Made by a program: the position numbers and the translations under genes. This document shows, one piece after another, positions 34,327 through 45,004 of a stretch of 64,000 nt of DNA (positions are counted from its first letter, which is position 1; each line of letters starts with the position of its first letter). A model generated the notes under the pieces. It ran no database searches, was not told the DNA's origin, and was given only the letters and a program-made list of their open reading frames with translations. The DNA is from Rhinopithecus roxellana (Eukaryota > Chordata > Mammalia > Primates > Cercopithecidae): positions 19,135,921 to 19,199,920 of the forward strand of contig NC_044554.1 of NCBI RefSeq assembly GCF_007565055.1, given 5' to 3'.

Positions 34327-35457
34327 GAGGTAAAGCAACATGGTAGAATAGGAACCTCCACTCGTCACTCACTCTCAAGGACATCAAGTTAACCAACCAT
34401 CTTCAGAGAAAAAGCACCTTCATAAGAACCAAAAATCAGGTAAGCACTCACAGTATCAGGTTTTAATTTCATATCACTAAAAGAGGTGCTAAAGAGACAG
34501 GAAAAAAAATGGTCTTGAATCTCTAGTGCCACCCTTCTCCAACCCTGGCAGCCACAATGTGTTGCAGAGAGCATCTCTGGGCACTGAAGGAGGGAGACAG
34601 CAATTGTGAGGCATTGAACTCAGTGCTGTTGTGTCAGAACAGAGAGAAAACCTAGACCAAACTCAGCTGATGTTCACCCACTGAGGGAGCATTTAATCAA
34701 CCACAGGCACAGGGGAATCACCAATTGCAACAGTTCAAACTTGAGTGCCAGCACACCTCACCACTGAGGGCCAAAGTGCTCTTAGTATCTAAGTAAACAT
34801 GAAAGGCAGTCTAAGTCATAAGGAATGCAACTCTTAGATGAGTCCTAGAGCTGAACAAGGCCCAGGACAGTGAACTGGAGGGTGTGGAGTAGGGAGGCAG
34901 TATGTGACTTACTGAGACACCAGTGGGACAGTCAAGGGAGTGCTGGCATCACCTCTCACCTGACCCCAGGCTGCACAGCTCATGGCTCCAAAAGAGATCC
35001 CCTTCCTCTCACTTGAGGAGAGAGGGAAAAGTGGGAAGGACTTTGTCTTACATCTTAGATACCACCTTAGCCCAGCCACTGCAGGATAAGGCACCAGAGT
35101 CGTGAGGCTACCAATCCAGGCCTTAGCTCCCAAGAAACATTTATAGACACACCCTGGGCCAGAAGGTAACCCACTGTCCTACAGTAAAGGACCAAGCTCT
35201 GGCAGCATTCATCACCTGCTAACTGAAGAGCCCTTGGGCCCTGAATAACCAGCAACAATATCCAGGTACTACACTGTGAGCATCTGAGATTTGCTAACTT
35301 CAGGTGAAACTCAGCATGTGACCAGCTGTGATGATTACAAGGCAAAATTCCTTATTCTTGAGAAAAGCAGAGGGAAAAGGAAAGGAGACTTTGTCTTGAA
35401 CATTAAGTGCCAACATCACCACAGGTGGGTGGAGCACCAATCAGGCCCTTAAGGTCC
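34327..35457 (+). mobile_element. L1PB-like 5' UTR, first part
   Basis: Begins GAGGTAAAGCAACATGGTAGAATAGG, the diverged form of an L1PB start (GAGG..AGCAAGATGGCGGAATAG). It continues collinearly with L1PB 5' UTR: ACCAAAAATCAGGTAAGCAC, GCATCTCTGGGCACTGAAGG, GGAAAAGTGGGAAGGACTTT (35027), CACACCCTGGGCCAGAAGG, ACTGAAGAGCCCTTGGGCCC and a second GAGGGAAAAGGAAAGGAGACTTTGTC near 35370. It is interrupted at CCAAT by the THE1-type provirus. Confidence 0.8.
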
Positions 35458-35462
35458 CCAAT

Positions 35463-35823
35463 TGATATGGCTTGGCTGTGTCCCCATCCAAATATTGAAT
35501 TGTAGCTCTCGTAATTCCTACATGTTGTGGGAGGGACCCAGTGGAGGTAGTTGAATCATAGTGTGGGTCTTTCCCATGCTCTTTTCATAGTTACAAATAA
35601 GTCTCATAAGATCTGATGGTTTTATAATGGGGAGTTTCCTTGCACACAGTCTGTTGCCTGTTGCCATGTAAGATGTGAGTTTGCTCCTCCTTTGCCTTCT
35701 GCCATGATTGTGAGACCTCCAGCCATGCTGAACCATGAGTCAATTAAACCTCTTTCCTGTATAAATTACCCAGACTCAGTCTCTGGTATGTGTTTATTAG
35801 CAGCATGAGAACAGACTCATACC
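35463..35823 (+). mobile_element. THE1-type 5' LTR
   Basis: TGATATGGCTTGGCTGTGTC start, CATGTTGTGGGAGGGACCCA, GATCTGATGGTTTTATAATG, GCCATGATTGTGAGACCTCC, TCAATTAAACCTCTTTCCTG and GAGAACAGACTCATACC end. Length ~361 bp equals a THE1 LTR. Preceded by the target-site copy CCAAT (35458-35462). Confidence 0.92.
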
Positions 35824-37361
35824 ATGAACTGGTACCAGTAGAGTGGGGTGCTGCCATCAAGATATCTGAAAATGTGGAAGCAACTTTAGAGCTGGGTAAC
35901 AGGCAGAGGTTGGAACAGTTTGGAGGGCTCAGAAGAAGACAAGTAGATGCGGGAACTTCCTAGAGACTTGTTGAATGGCTTTGACCAAAATGCTGATAGT
36001 GCGATGGACAGTGAAGTACAGGTTGAGGTGATCTCAAATGGAGATGAGAAACTTGTTGATAACTGGAGTAAAGGTCACTATTGCTATACAAAGAGACTAG
36101 CAGAATTTTGTCCCTGCCCTAGAGACCTGTGGAACTTTGAACTTGAGAGAGATGATTTAGGGTATCTGGTGGAAGAAATTTCTAAATGGCAAAGTGTTCA
36201 AGAGGAAGCAGAGCATAAAAGTTTGGAAAATTTGCAGCCTGACAATGCAATAGTAAAGAAAAAAAAAATCATTTTCTGGGGAGACATTCAAGCCCACTGC
36301 AGAAATTTGCATAAGTAATGGGAAGGCCAATGTTAATCACCAAGAAAATTCGGAAAATATCTCTAGGGCATATCAGAAACCTTTGTGACAGCCCTTCCCA
36401 TCACAGGCCCTGGGGTCTAGGAGTATAAAATGATGTAATGGGATGGGCCTAGGGCTCCCCCCATTCCCCCATGTATACAGCCTAGGAATTTGGTGCCCTG
36501 TGTCCCAGCTGCTCTAGCCATGGCTAAAAGGGGTCAAGGTACAGCTCAGGCCATGGCCCCAGAGGGTGCAAGCCCCACACCTTGACACCATCCATGTGAA
36601 ATTGAGTCTGCAGGTGCACAGAAGTCAAGAATTGAGGTTTGGAAACCTCTGCCTAGATTTCAGATGATGTGTGGAATGCCTGGATGCCCAGGTAGAAGTG
36701 TATCTCAGGGGCATGGCCCTTATGGAGAACCTCTGCTAGAGCAGTGCAGAAGGGAAATGTGGGGTGGGAGCCTATACACAGAGTCTGGGCACTGCCTAGT
36801 GGAGCTGTGAGAAGAGGGCTACTGTCCTCCAGACCCCAGAATGGTAGATCCACCAACAGCTTGCACCCTGCACCTAGAAAAGCTGCAGACACTCAATGCC
36901 AATCCATGAAAGCAACCAGAAGTGGGGCTGTACCGTGCAAAGTCACAGAGGCAGAACTGCCCAAGGCTGTAGGAGCCCACCTCTTGCATCACCATGACTT
37001 TGATGTAAGATGTGTTGTCAAAGGAGATCATTTTGGAACTTTAAGGTTTAATGATTCCCTACTGGATTTCAGACTTGTATGGTGCCTGTAGCCCTTTTGT
37101 TTTGGACTACTTCTCCCATTTGGAATGATTGTATTTACCCAATTCCTGTATCCCCATTGTATCTAGTAAGTAACTAACACTAACTTGCTTTTGATTTTAC
37201 AGGCTCATAGGCAGAAGGGGCATGCCTTGTCTTAGATGAGACTTTGGACTGTGGACTTCTGAGTTAATGCCTAAATGAATTGAGACTTTGGGAGACTGAT
37301 GAGAAGGCATAATTAGTATTGAAATGTGAGGACATGAGATTTAGGAGGGGCTGGGGGAGAA
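35824..37361 (+). mobile_element. THE1 internal region with gag-like remnant
   Basis: Follows the LTR with GAACTGGTACCAGTAGAGTGGGG, the usual THE1 internal start, and is about 1.54 kb, the normal length for this non-autonomous MaLR. A 123-codon frame at 35947-36318 is a degraded remnant of the family's single gag-related frame. The rest of the internal region has multiple stops in all frames. A purine-rich GGAGGGGCTGGGGGAGAA precedes the 3' LTR as polypurine tract. No pol or env exists in this family, and mobilisation depended on ERV-L enzymes (family knowledge). Confidence 0.88.
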
Positions 37362-37719
37362 TAATATAGTTTGGCTGTATACACAACCAAATCTTAAATT
37401 ATAGCTCCCCTAAGTCCCATATGACATGAGAAGAACCTGGTGGGAAGTAATTGAATCATGAGGGTGGGTCTTTCCCATGCTGTTCTCCTGTTAGCTAATA
37501 AGTCTCACAAGATTTGATGGTTTTATAAAGGAGAATTCTCTCCTGCACATACTAGCTTGCCTGATGCCATGTAAGATGTGACTTTGCTCCTCCTTTGCTT
37601 TCCGCATGATTGTGAGGCCTCCTCGGTCATGTGGAACTGAGTCAATTAAACCTCTTTCCTGTATAAATTACCCAGTCTCAGGTGTGTCTTTATTAGCAAT
37701 GTGAGAAGGGATTAATACA
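37362..37719 (+). mobile_element. THE1-type 3' LTR
   Basis: TAATATAGTTTGGCTGTATA start, GGTGGGTCTTTCCCATGCTG, GATTTGATGGTTTTATAAAG, CATGATTGTGAGGCCTCCTC, ATTACCCAGTCTCAGGTGTG and GATTAATACA end, 358 bp. Followed by CCAAT (37720-37724), equal to the left target-site copy, so the provirus is complete and undisturbed. Confidence 0.92.
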
Positions 37720-37724
37720 CCAAT

Positions 37725-38855
37725 TTTAGGACTTGACTCTTGGATGAAATACTGGACCTTTCCTGGGCCAGAGGGAAGCTAACTACCTGAAGGGTGAATT
37801 CCAAGCTATGCAACATTCACCACAAGCTGACGTGAGAAATTTTGGGCCTTACGGGAACATTGGTGGTAGACTGGCAGTACTCCTTGTGGCCAGGGGTGAT
37901 GGTGACTATGAGCTGAGGCTCCTCTGCCTTTGGAAAGGGAAGGGAAGTGTGGGAAGGACTGCATCTTATTGTTTGAGTGCCAACTCAGCCATAATACAGT
38001 AAAATACCAGGTAGACTTCTAAGATTTTTTACTCGTCTCTGATTCTCAAATGGCAAAGAAAAGAACAACTTCATAGGAATCAAAAATCAAGTGAGCACTC
38101 ATAGTACCTGGTTTTAACATCATATCACTGAAAAAGGCACTGAAGCGATATGGAAAAACAGTCCTGAAACACTGATGTCACCCCTTTCCCACCGCTGGCA
38201 ATCACAGCACGGTGCTGAGACTGTCCCTGGGTGCTAGGGGAGGGAGAACACAGCAATTGTGTTCAATTGTCGGTCCATTTCTGGACCCATCCTGGGCCTA
38301 GGGGACCTTGATACCCTGAAGGGAAGGACACAGGCCTGGCTGGCTTTGTCACCTGCTGATTGTAAAGTGAACATAAGCAGTAGCCAGGGAGTGGCTATAG
38401 GAGGCCTTGGGAGAGATGCATAACTGTGTTGGCTTCAGGTCTGACCCAGTGAAGTAATAGTTGTGGTGGCCACTGGGGTGCTTGTGTCACTCCACCCCCA
38501 GGTTTATGTGGCTCAGAATGAAGAGAGAGACTCTATATGTTTGAGACAATTAAGGGAAGAGAACAAGAGTCTCTGCCTGGTAATGCAGAAAATTATCCCA
38601 GATCTTGTCCAAGACCATCAAGCTGGGACCTCTACTAGTTTGCAAGACCACAGCATTACTGAGCTTGGGGTTCCCACTAAAGCAGAAACATCTTCAATCA
38701 TAACACCCAAGTTATTTCAAGTATCTGGAAAGCCTTCCCAATAAGAATGGCTGCTAATAAATACTTAACTCTTTAATGTACAGACACTGAAGAACATCTA
38801 CTAACATCAAAACCATCCAGAAAAACATGACCTCACCAAATGAACTAAATAAGGC
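37725..38855 (+). mobile_element. L1PB-like 5' UTR, second part with duplicated segment
   Basis: Continues the L1PB 5' UTR after the provirus. A third GGGAAGTGTGGGAAGGACTG unit (37943) is followed by a ~190-bp segment (38069-38261) that repeats 34418-34608 near the start of the 5' UTR. Then come CCACTGGGGTGCTTGTGTCA, GAGAGACTCTATATG, AATTATCCCAGATCTTGTCC, CCATCCAGAAAAACATGACC and CTCACCAAATGAACTAAATA, which sits just before ORF1 in L1PB. A 93-codon frame at 38463-38744 overlaps this UTR and is probably fortuitous. Confidence 0.75.
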
Positions 38856-39223
38856 TAAAGACTAAATGATGACCCAATAAAAAAAAATACATCTTGTAAA
38901 GACATAGTTCAGTAAGACATAAATAGAAACAAAAAAATTAAAAAGTGGGGGGACAAAGCTAAGGTGAGTTTTTATTAGTTTACTTTTTGTTTGTTTACTT
39001 ATGCAAATAGTGTTAAGTTGTTATTAGGTTAAAATAATGTGTTATAAGATAGTATTTGTAAGCCTTGTGTTAACTTCAAACCAAAAAACATACTTGGATA
39101 CACAAAAAATAAAGCAAAAAACTAAATTATATTATCAGAGGAAATCATCTCCACTAGAGGAAGACAGGAAGGAAAGAACAAAGAAAGAGAAGGCCACAAA
39201 CCAACCAGAAAACAAATAACAAT
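38856..39223 (+). mobile_element. L1PB-like inter-ORF region; ORF1 deleted
   Basis: Right after AACTAAATAAGGC the sequence jumps to the region that in L1PB/L1MA precedes ORF2: AAAAGTGGGGGGACAAAGCT, GTTTTTATTAGTTTACTTTT, GTGTTAAGTTGTTATTAGGT, AGGAAGACAGGAAGGAAAGA and CCAACCAGAAAACAAATAAC. The roughly 1-kb ORF1 that should lie between is absent, with the junction near 38853-38890. Confidence 0.75.
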
Positions 39224-39389
39224 ATGGCAGGAATAAATCCTTACTTATAAATAATAGCAGTGAATGTAAATAGAATAAATTATCCAATCAAAAGACATAG
39301 ACTAGTTGAATGGATGGAAAAACAAGACCCACTGATCCTGTTGCCTATAAAAAACACATCTCATCTACAAAGACACACGAAGACTGTGA

Positions 39390-39796
39390 TGTGGTTTGGC
39401 TCTGTGTCCCTACCCAAATCGCATCTTGAATTGTTATCCGCATGTGTTGAGGGAGGGAAGTGACTGTATTATGGGGATGGTTTCCCCATGCTGTTCTTGT
39501 GCTAGTAAGTGAATTCTCACAAGATACGATAGTTTTATAAATGATAGTTTTTCCTCCTTCACATGCTCACACTCCCTCCTGCCACATTGTGAAGACGGTG
39601 CCTGCTTCCCCTTCATTATCTGCCATCATTGTAGGTTTCCTGAGGCCTCCTACTCATGCTTCCTGTTAAGCCTGCAGAACTGTGAGTCAATTAAACCTGT
39701 TTCCTTTATAATTATCCACGCTCAGGGTAATTATCTGTATCCATCTCTTTCAGCCTAAAAAGAAAGAGATGGATACAGATACAGACTAAAAATACA
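39390..39796 (+). mobile_element. THE1/MSTA-type LTR inserted in L1 ORF2
   Basis: TGATGTGGTTTGGCTCTGTG start, CATCTTGAATTGTTATCCGC, TTCTCACAAGATACGATAGT, TTTCCTGAGGCCTCCTACTC, AAGCCTGCAGAACTGTGAGT, CAATTAAACCTGTTTCCTTT and an end near ACAGACTAAAAATACA. L1 ORF2 sequence stops at AAAGACACACGAAGACTG and restarts at GATATTTTATGCCA. Near its 3' end a 50-bp perfect hairpin replaces the expected TTTATTAGCAGCATG portion. Confidence 0.8.
39732..39781. repeat. Perfect 20-bp inverted repeat, 10-nt spacer
   Basis: Left arm 39732-39751 (TATCTGTATCCATCTCTTTC) and right arm 39762-39781 are exact reverse complements around AGCCTAAAAA. It lies at the 3' end of the THE1/MSTA-type LTR. Confidence 0.95.
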
Positions 39797-41417
39797 GATA
39801 TTTTATGCCAATGTTAACCATGAAAGAGCAGGAATCACTATGCTTCTATCAGACAAAATAGATTCAAGAAAAAAAACTATAGGAAGAGACAAGTAAGGTC
39901 ACTATATAATGACAAAGGGGTCAGTCCAACAAGAGGATATAACAATTTTAAATATATATGTACCCAACACTGGCGTACCCAGATATATAAAGGAAGTATT
40001 ATTAGAGCTAAAGAGATAGGCCCCAATACAATAATAGCTGGAGACTTCAACACCATGCTTTCAGCATTGAGCAGATCTTCTAGACAGAAAATAAACAAAG
40101 AACATGAGACTTAATCTTCACTTAGAAAAAAATAAATCTAATAGATATTTACAGAATGTGTCATCCAAGAGCTGCAGAATGTACATTCTTTCCTCAGCAC
40201 ATGAATCATTCTCAAGGATAGGCCATAGGTTAGATCACAAAACAAGTCTTTAAACATTCAAAAACACTAAAATTATATCAAACATATTCTCTGACCACAA
40301 TGGAATAAAACTAGAAATTAATAACTAATAAGAGGAATTTTAGAAACTATACAAATATATGGAAATGAACATGCTCTTGAATGACCAATGGGTGAGTGAA
40401 GAAATTAAGTGAAAATGATAATATGAAACAAATGATAATGGAAACACAACATATCAAAACCTATGGGATATAGCAAAAACAGGATTCAGAGAACAATTTA
40501 TAGCCTATAAGCGATGGTATTAAAAAAAGGAAAAACTTCAGTTAAACAATGTAACAATGCACTTTAAGGAACTAGAAAAGCAAGAGGAAACCAAGCTCAA
40601 AATTAGTAAAAGGAAAGAATAAAGATCGGAGGAGAAAAAAATGAAGTTGAAATGAAAAAAATTACAAAAGATCAATGAAACAAAAAGTTGTTTTTTTGAA
40701 ACATTAAAAAAATTGGCAAAACTTTTGCCAGTCTAAGAAAAAAAGAGAGAAAACCCAAATAAATAAAATAAGACATAAAAAAGGAGACTTTACAACTGAT
40801 ACTGCAGAAATTCAAAGGATTATTAGTGTCTACTGTGAGCAGCTATATGCCAATAAATTTGAAAATGTAGAAGTAATAAAAGAATTCCTAGACACATACA
40901 ACCTACAAAGATTGAACAAGAAATCCAAAACCTGAACAGACCAATAACAAGTAATGAGATCAAAGCTGTAATAAAAAGTCTCCAAGTACAGAAGTGCCTG
41001 GGACCTGAAGGCATCACTGCTGAGTTCTACCAAACATTTAAAGAACTAATACCAATCCAACTCTAAATATTCTGAAAAATAGAGAAAGAAGGACTACTTC
41101 CCAACTCATTCAATGAGACCAGTATTACCCTGATACCAAAATCAGTCAAAGACACATCAACAAAAAACAGAAGAAAACTACAGGCCAAATTTTCTGATGC
41201 ATATTGATTCAAATATCCTTAACAAAATACTAGCAAACCAAATTCAACAAAGATTATTTGACTTGACCAAGTGAGATTTATCCCTGAATGCAATGATTGT
41301 TCAACATATGCAAATCAATCAGTGTGATACATCATATCAACAGAATGAAGGATAAAAACAATAAGATCATTTTAATTGATGCTGAAAAGCATTTAACAAA
41401 ATTCAGCATCTGCTCAT

Positions 41418-41420
<3 letters not shown>

Positions 41421-41452
<32 letters not shown>
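41421..41452. repeat. A32 tract inside old L1 ORF2
   Basis: 32 consecutive A following CTGCTCATCAT. The L1 consensus here has only a short ATAAAAACCC run, so it has expanded or been added. Confidence 0.9.
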
Positions 41453-41457
<5 letters not shown>

Positions 41458-42270
41458 GGAAAAAACTGGGAATAGAAGGAACATGCCTAAACATAATAAA
41501 GCCATGTATGACAGACCCATACTAGCTTATACTGAATGAGAAAAAACTGAAAACCTGTCCCCTAAGATTTGAAACATGACAAAGCTGCACACTGTCACCG
41601 CTATCATTGAACATAGTGGTGGAAGTCCTAGCTAGAGCAATCAGACAAGAAAAAGATATAAAGGGCTTCCAAATTGGAAAGGAAGAAGTCAAAATATTCT
41701 TGTTTGCTCATGATGTAATCTTTTATTTGGAAAAAAAAACTAAAGACTCCACAAGAAAATTATTAGAACTGATAAACAAATTCAATAAAGTTGCAGGATA
41801 CCAAATCAACATAAAAATTCAGTACCATTTCTATATGCCAACAGTGAAGAACATGAAAAAGAAATTTCATATGTAATCCCATTTACAATAGCCAGACACA
41901 AAATTAAATACCAAGGAATTAACGTGATAAAGAAGTGAAAGACCTCTATAATGAAACTTATTAAACACTAATTTAAAAAATTGAAGAGGACACCAAAAAA
42001 TAGAAACATATTCTATGTTCATGGATTGGAAGAATCAATCTTGTTAAAATGTCCATTTTACTCAAAGCAATGTACAAATTCAATGAAATCTGTATCAAAA
42101 TATCAATGACATTCTTTACAGAAATAGAAAGAACAATCCTAAAATTTATATGGAACCAGAGTAGTCAAAGCTATTCTAATCCAAAAGAACAAAACTGGCT
42201 TCAGATTATACTACAGAGCTATAGTAACCAAACCAGCATGGTACTGGCGTTAAAACAGACATAGACCAAT

Positions 42271-42384
42271 GGAACAGAATAGAGAACCCAGAAATAGGCC
42301 CACACAGCTACAGTGAGCTCATTCTTTGGAACAGAATAGAGAACCCAGAAAAAGGTCCACACACCTACAGTGAGCTCATTCTTG
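42271..42384 (+). repeat. 57-bp tandem duplication in L1 ORF2
   Basis: GGAACAGAATAGAGAACCCA...GAGCTCATTCTTT (42271-42327) is repeated at 42328-42384 with a few substitutions. L1 normally has this segment once, so it is a local duplication of 19 codons. Confidence 0.9.
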
Positions 42385-43440
42385 ACAAAGGTGCCAATAA
42401 CATACAATGGGAAAAAGACAGTCTCTTCAATAAACAGTGCAGGGAAAATTGGATATCCATACGCAGAAAAGTGAAACTAGACCCCCTATCTCTTGCAATA
42501 TACAAAAATAAAATAAAAATGGATTGAAGACTTGAATCTAAAACTTCAAACCATAAAACTACTACAACAAAACATGGGGGAAAATCTTTGGGCCGTTGGT
42601 CTCAGCAAAAATTTCTTGAGCAGTACCCCACAAGCATAGCAAACATATCAAAAATGAACAAATGTGATCACATTAAGTAAAAAAGCTTTTGCACAGAAAA
42701 GTATACAATCAACAAAATGAAAAGACAACCCACAGAATGGGAAAAAATATCTGCAAACTACCCATATGACAAGGGGTTAATAACCAGAATACAAAAGAAG
42801 TTCAAACAACTGAATAAGAAAAAATCTAATACTATGATCAAAAGATGGGCAAAATATTTGCATAGCCATTTCTCAAAAGAAGACATATAAATGAAAAACA
42901 AGTATATGAAACAGTGCAAACAGCACTGATCATCAGAGAAACGCAAGTCAAAACTGCAATGAGATAGCATCTTATCCTAGTTAAAATGGCTTATATCCAA
43001 AAGTCAGGCAATAATAAATGCTGGTGAGGATTTGCAGAAAAGAGAACACTTGTACTCTGTTGTGGAAATGTAAATTGATACAACCACTATGGAGAACAAT
43101 TTGGAGTTTCCTCAAAAAACTAAATGTTGAGCTAACATATCATCCAGCAATCCCACTGCTGGGTATACACCCAAAAGAAAGGAAATTGGTACATCGAAGA
43201 GATATCTTCGGTCTTATCTTTATTGTAGCACTGTTTACATTAGCTAAGATTTAGAAGCAACCTAAGTGTCCATCAACATATGAATGAATAAAGAAAATGT
43301 GGTACTATTCAGCCATAAAAAAGAATGAGATCCAGTCATTTGCAACATGTATGAAACTGGAGATCATTATGTTAAGTGAAATAAGCCAGTCACAGAAAGA
43401 CAAACACCACATGTTCTCATTTATTTGTGGGATCTAAAAA

Positions 43441-43795
43441 TCAAAACAATTGAACTAATGGACAGAGAGAGCAGAAAGATATTTATCAGAGGCTGGAAAG
43501 GGGAGTAGGAGGCTGAGGAGGGGGATAGGGATAGTCAATGGGTACAAAAAAATTGAAAGAAAGTATAAGACCTACTATTTGATAGTACAACAGGGTGACT
43601 ATAGTCAATAATAACTGTACCTTTTAAAATAACACAAAGAGTGTAATCGGATTGTTTGCAACTCAATGAATAAATGCTTGAGGGTATGGATAACCCATTT
43701 TTTTATGATGTGCTTACTTTACATTTCATGCTTGTATCAAGACATCTCATACACCTCATAAATATACACACCTACTGTGTACCCACAATTTTTTT
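43441..43795 (+). mobile_element. L1PB/L1MA-type 3' UTR
   Basis: GGACAGAGAGAGCAGAAAGA, TATCAGAGGCTGGAAAGGGG, ACAGGGTGACTATAGTCAAT, CTTGAGGGTATGGATAACCC, ACCTCATAAATATACACACC and CTACTGTGTACCCACAATTT. It ends in T-rich ATTTTTTTAAATC and is followed by the right target-site copy at 43802-43810. Confidence 0.85.
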
Positions 43796-43810
43796 AAATC
43801 CTACTTCAGA

Positions 43811-44384
43811 AAAACTCAATGTACCCCACACATATTATACCATTAGGTAAACATTAATTATAACATAAACTAAACTGTAAAGTGGTTGCTGTCAGCAAAC
43901 CTCCGAGCACCAGCAGTCAAAATTGTTGTACTACAAAACTTGCAGAATGTGTGAATATGCATACTAAGTATATATCTCAAAAGTTAGAAAAAAGTTTTAA
44001 AATATGTGACCTTCTAAGCACTATGAAGACGTTAACTCATATCGAGCTGATTAAGCATTGATGGGAAGCATAAAAATACTAGTAAGAAAATTTAGAACTC
44101 TTGCCACAGATATTAAGAAACAAAGTGACCTTGTATAATCTTGTTGCCTTACTGCAGATGTTATCTTTGTTAAATTACATTTGTAAATCAGGGCTAATGT
44201 GTATTATTCCAATCAACACATAAAATGTAAGTGCTTCTGGTGAACTTTATAAATGCTGAACAACAAATCTATGTGTTGGCTACTAGCATTCATAGATTTT
44301 CATATTAAATAGAAAGATAGAAATTAAATATAATATAATTGCTGGCCACATTGTGAAATTTTTACGAATATAAATGTCCAAGAT
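43811..44384. other. AT-rich DNA, nothing recognised
   Basis: No gene or repeat family recognised. Confidence 0.5.
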
Positions 44385-44945
44385 GTTTTAAGCAAAAGAA
44401 GAGACAAAGGCAAGTTTCAGAGCAGGAGTGGAAGTTTATTTAAAAAGGCTTTAGAATAGGAAAGAAAGGAAAGTTCACTTGGAAGAAATCCAAGAGGGAC
44501 ATCTAAATGTCAAAAAGGGATGTTTAACCTTGATCTTAGGGCTTTATAGGCTTACCTCTTTCCCATGATTGTTACCCTAGGGTGGGCTTCCTGAATAAGC
44601 AGTGCCCTCCTTACCCTTGGAAATTTAGCACACGCAGTGTGATTAGGAAGTTGTATAGTTGTATGCATGCCCATCTGAATCTTTCTTCCCTTTTTTCTTC
44701 CCAGTGTACCTGGAAGCATCATAATTCACCATTTTGTCTCTTAGTATATGTGCCCAGGAAGTTTCTTCTTCCTAGCATCTGCATTCAATTAACACTTTAA
44801 TTGTGGGTCATCAGGAGATCGTCTGATGACCCACAAGACAGGCGATTGTCTGATGACCTACCATTAAAACTTTGGGTCATCAGGAGATTGTCTGTCCTTG
44901 TGGCTGCCAAATTATCATTTTTAGGGAGGCAGTGTAATAATCATT
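44385..44945 (-). mobile_element. Probable ERVL-type LTR, antisense
   Basis: On the minus strand this reads AATAAACTTCCACTCCTGCTCTG, with the polyadenylation signal at 44435-44440, preceded by a GC-richer LTR body. The 5' end on that strand contains repeated GGTCATCAG/CTGATGACC blocks (44803-44890). The combination fits ERVL-type LTRs. The exact family and boundaries are not established. Confidence 0.5.
44803..44834. repeat. Perfect 12-bp hairpin with nearby repeats
   Basis: GTGGGTCATCAG, loop GAGATCGT, CTGATGACCCAC. The half-site CTGATGACC recurs at 44850-44858 and GGGTCATCAGGAGAT at 44874-44888. Confidence 0.9.
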
Positions 44946-45004
44946 GAAACAGCATCTGACATTCCTAGTGGGTTGGGGAAGAGCTCTCTCCTTCCCCACT
45001 AATG

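Larger units (their letters stand above)
39224..43440 (+). pseudogene. L1PB-like ORF2, degraded and interrupted
   Basis: ATG at 39224 (MAGINPYL, then TAA at codon 9) starts the endonuclease region, where GTAAATAGAATAAATTATCC and AAAAGACATAGACTAGTTGA match the L1 LNVNG..APIKRHR block. It is split by a MaLR LTR at 39390. It resumes at about 39797 with GCTGGAGACTTCAACACCAT at 40038-40057, where relatives encode GDFNT. The reverse transcriptase is recognisable with FAHD at 41703-41714, where the first active-site Asp became His. Other features: an A32 tract (41421-41452), a 57-bp tandem duplication (42271-42384), and the C-terminal frame 43018-43254. Many stops and frameshifts make it certainly inactive. 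Confidence 0.85.

Noticed and set aside
35947..36318. 123-codon frame as a possible host gene
   Set aside because: Lies inside the THE1 internal region and corresponds to the decayed gag-like frame of that family.
36744..37091. 115-codon frame in the THE1 internal region
   Set aside because: Overlaps frames on the other strand and matches no domain. It is treated as chance in MaLR sequence.
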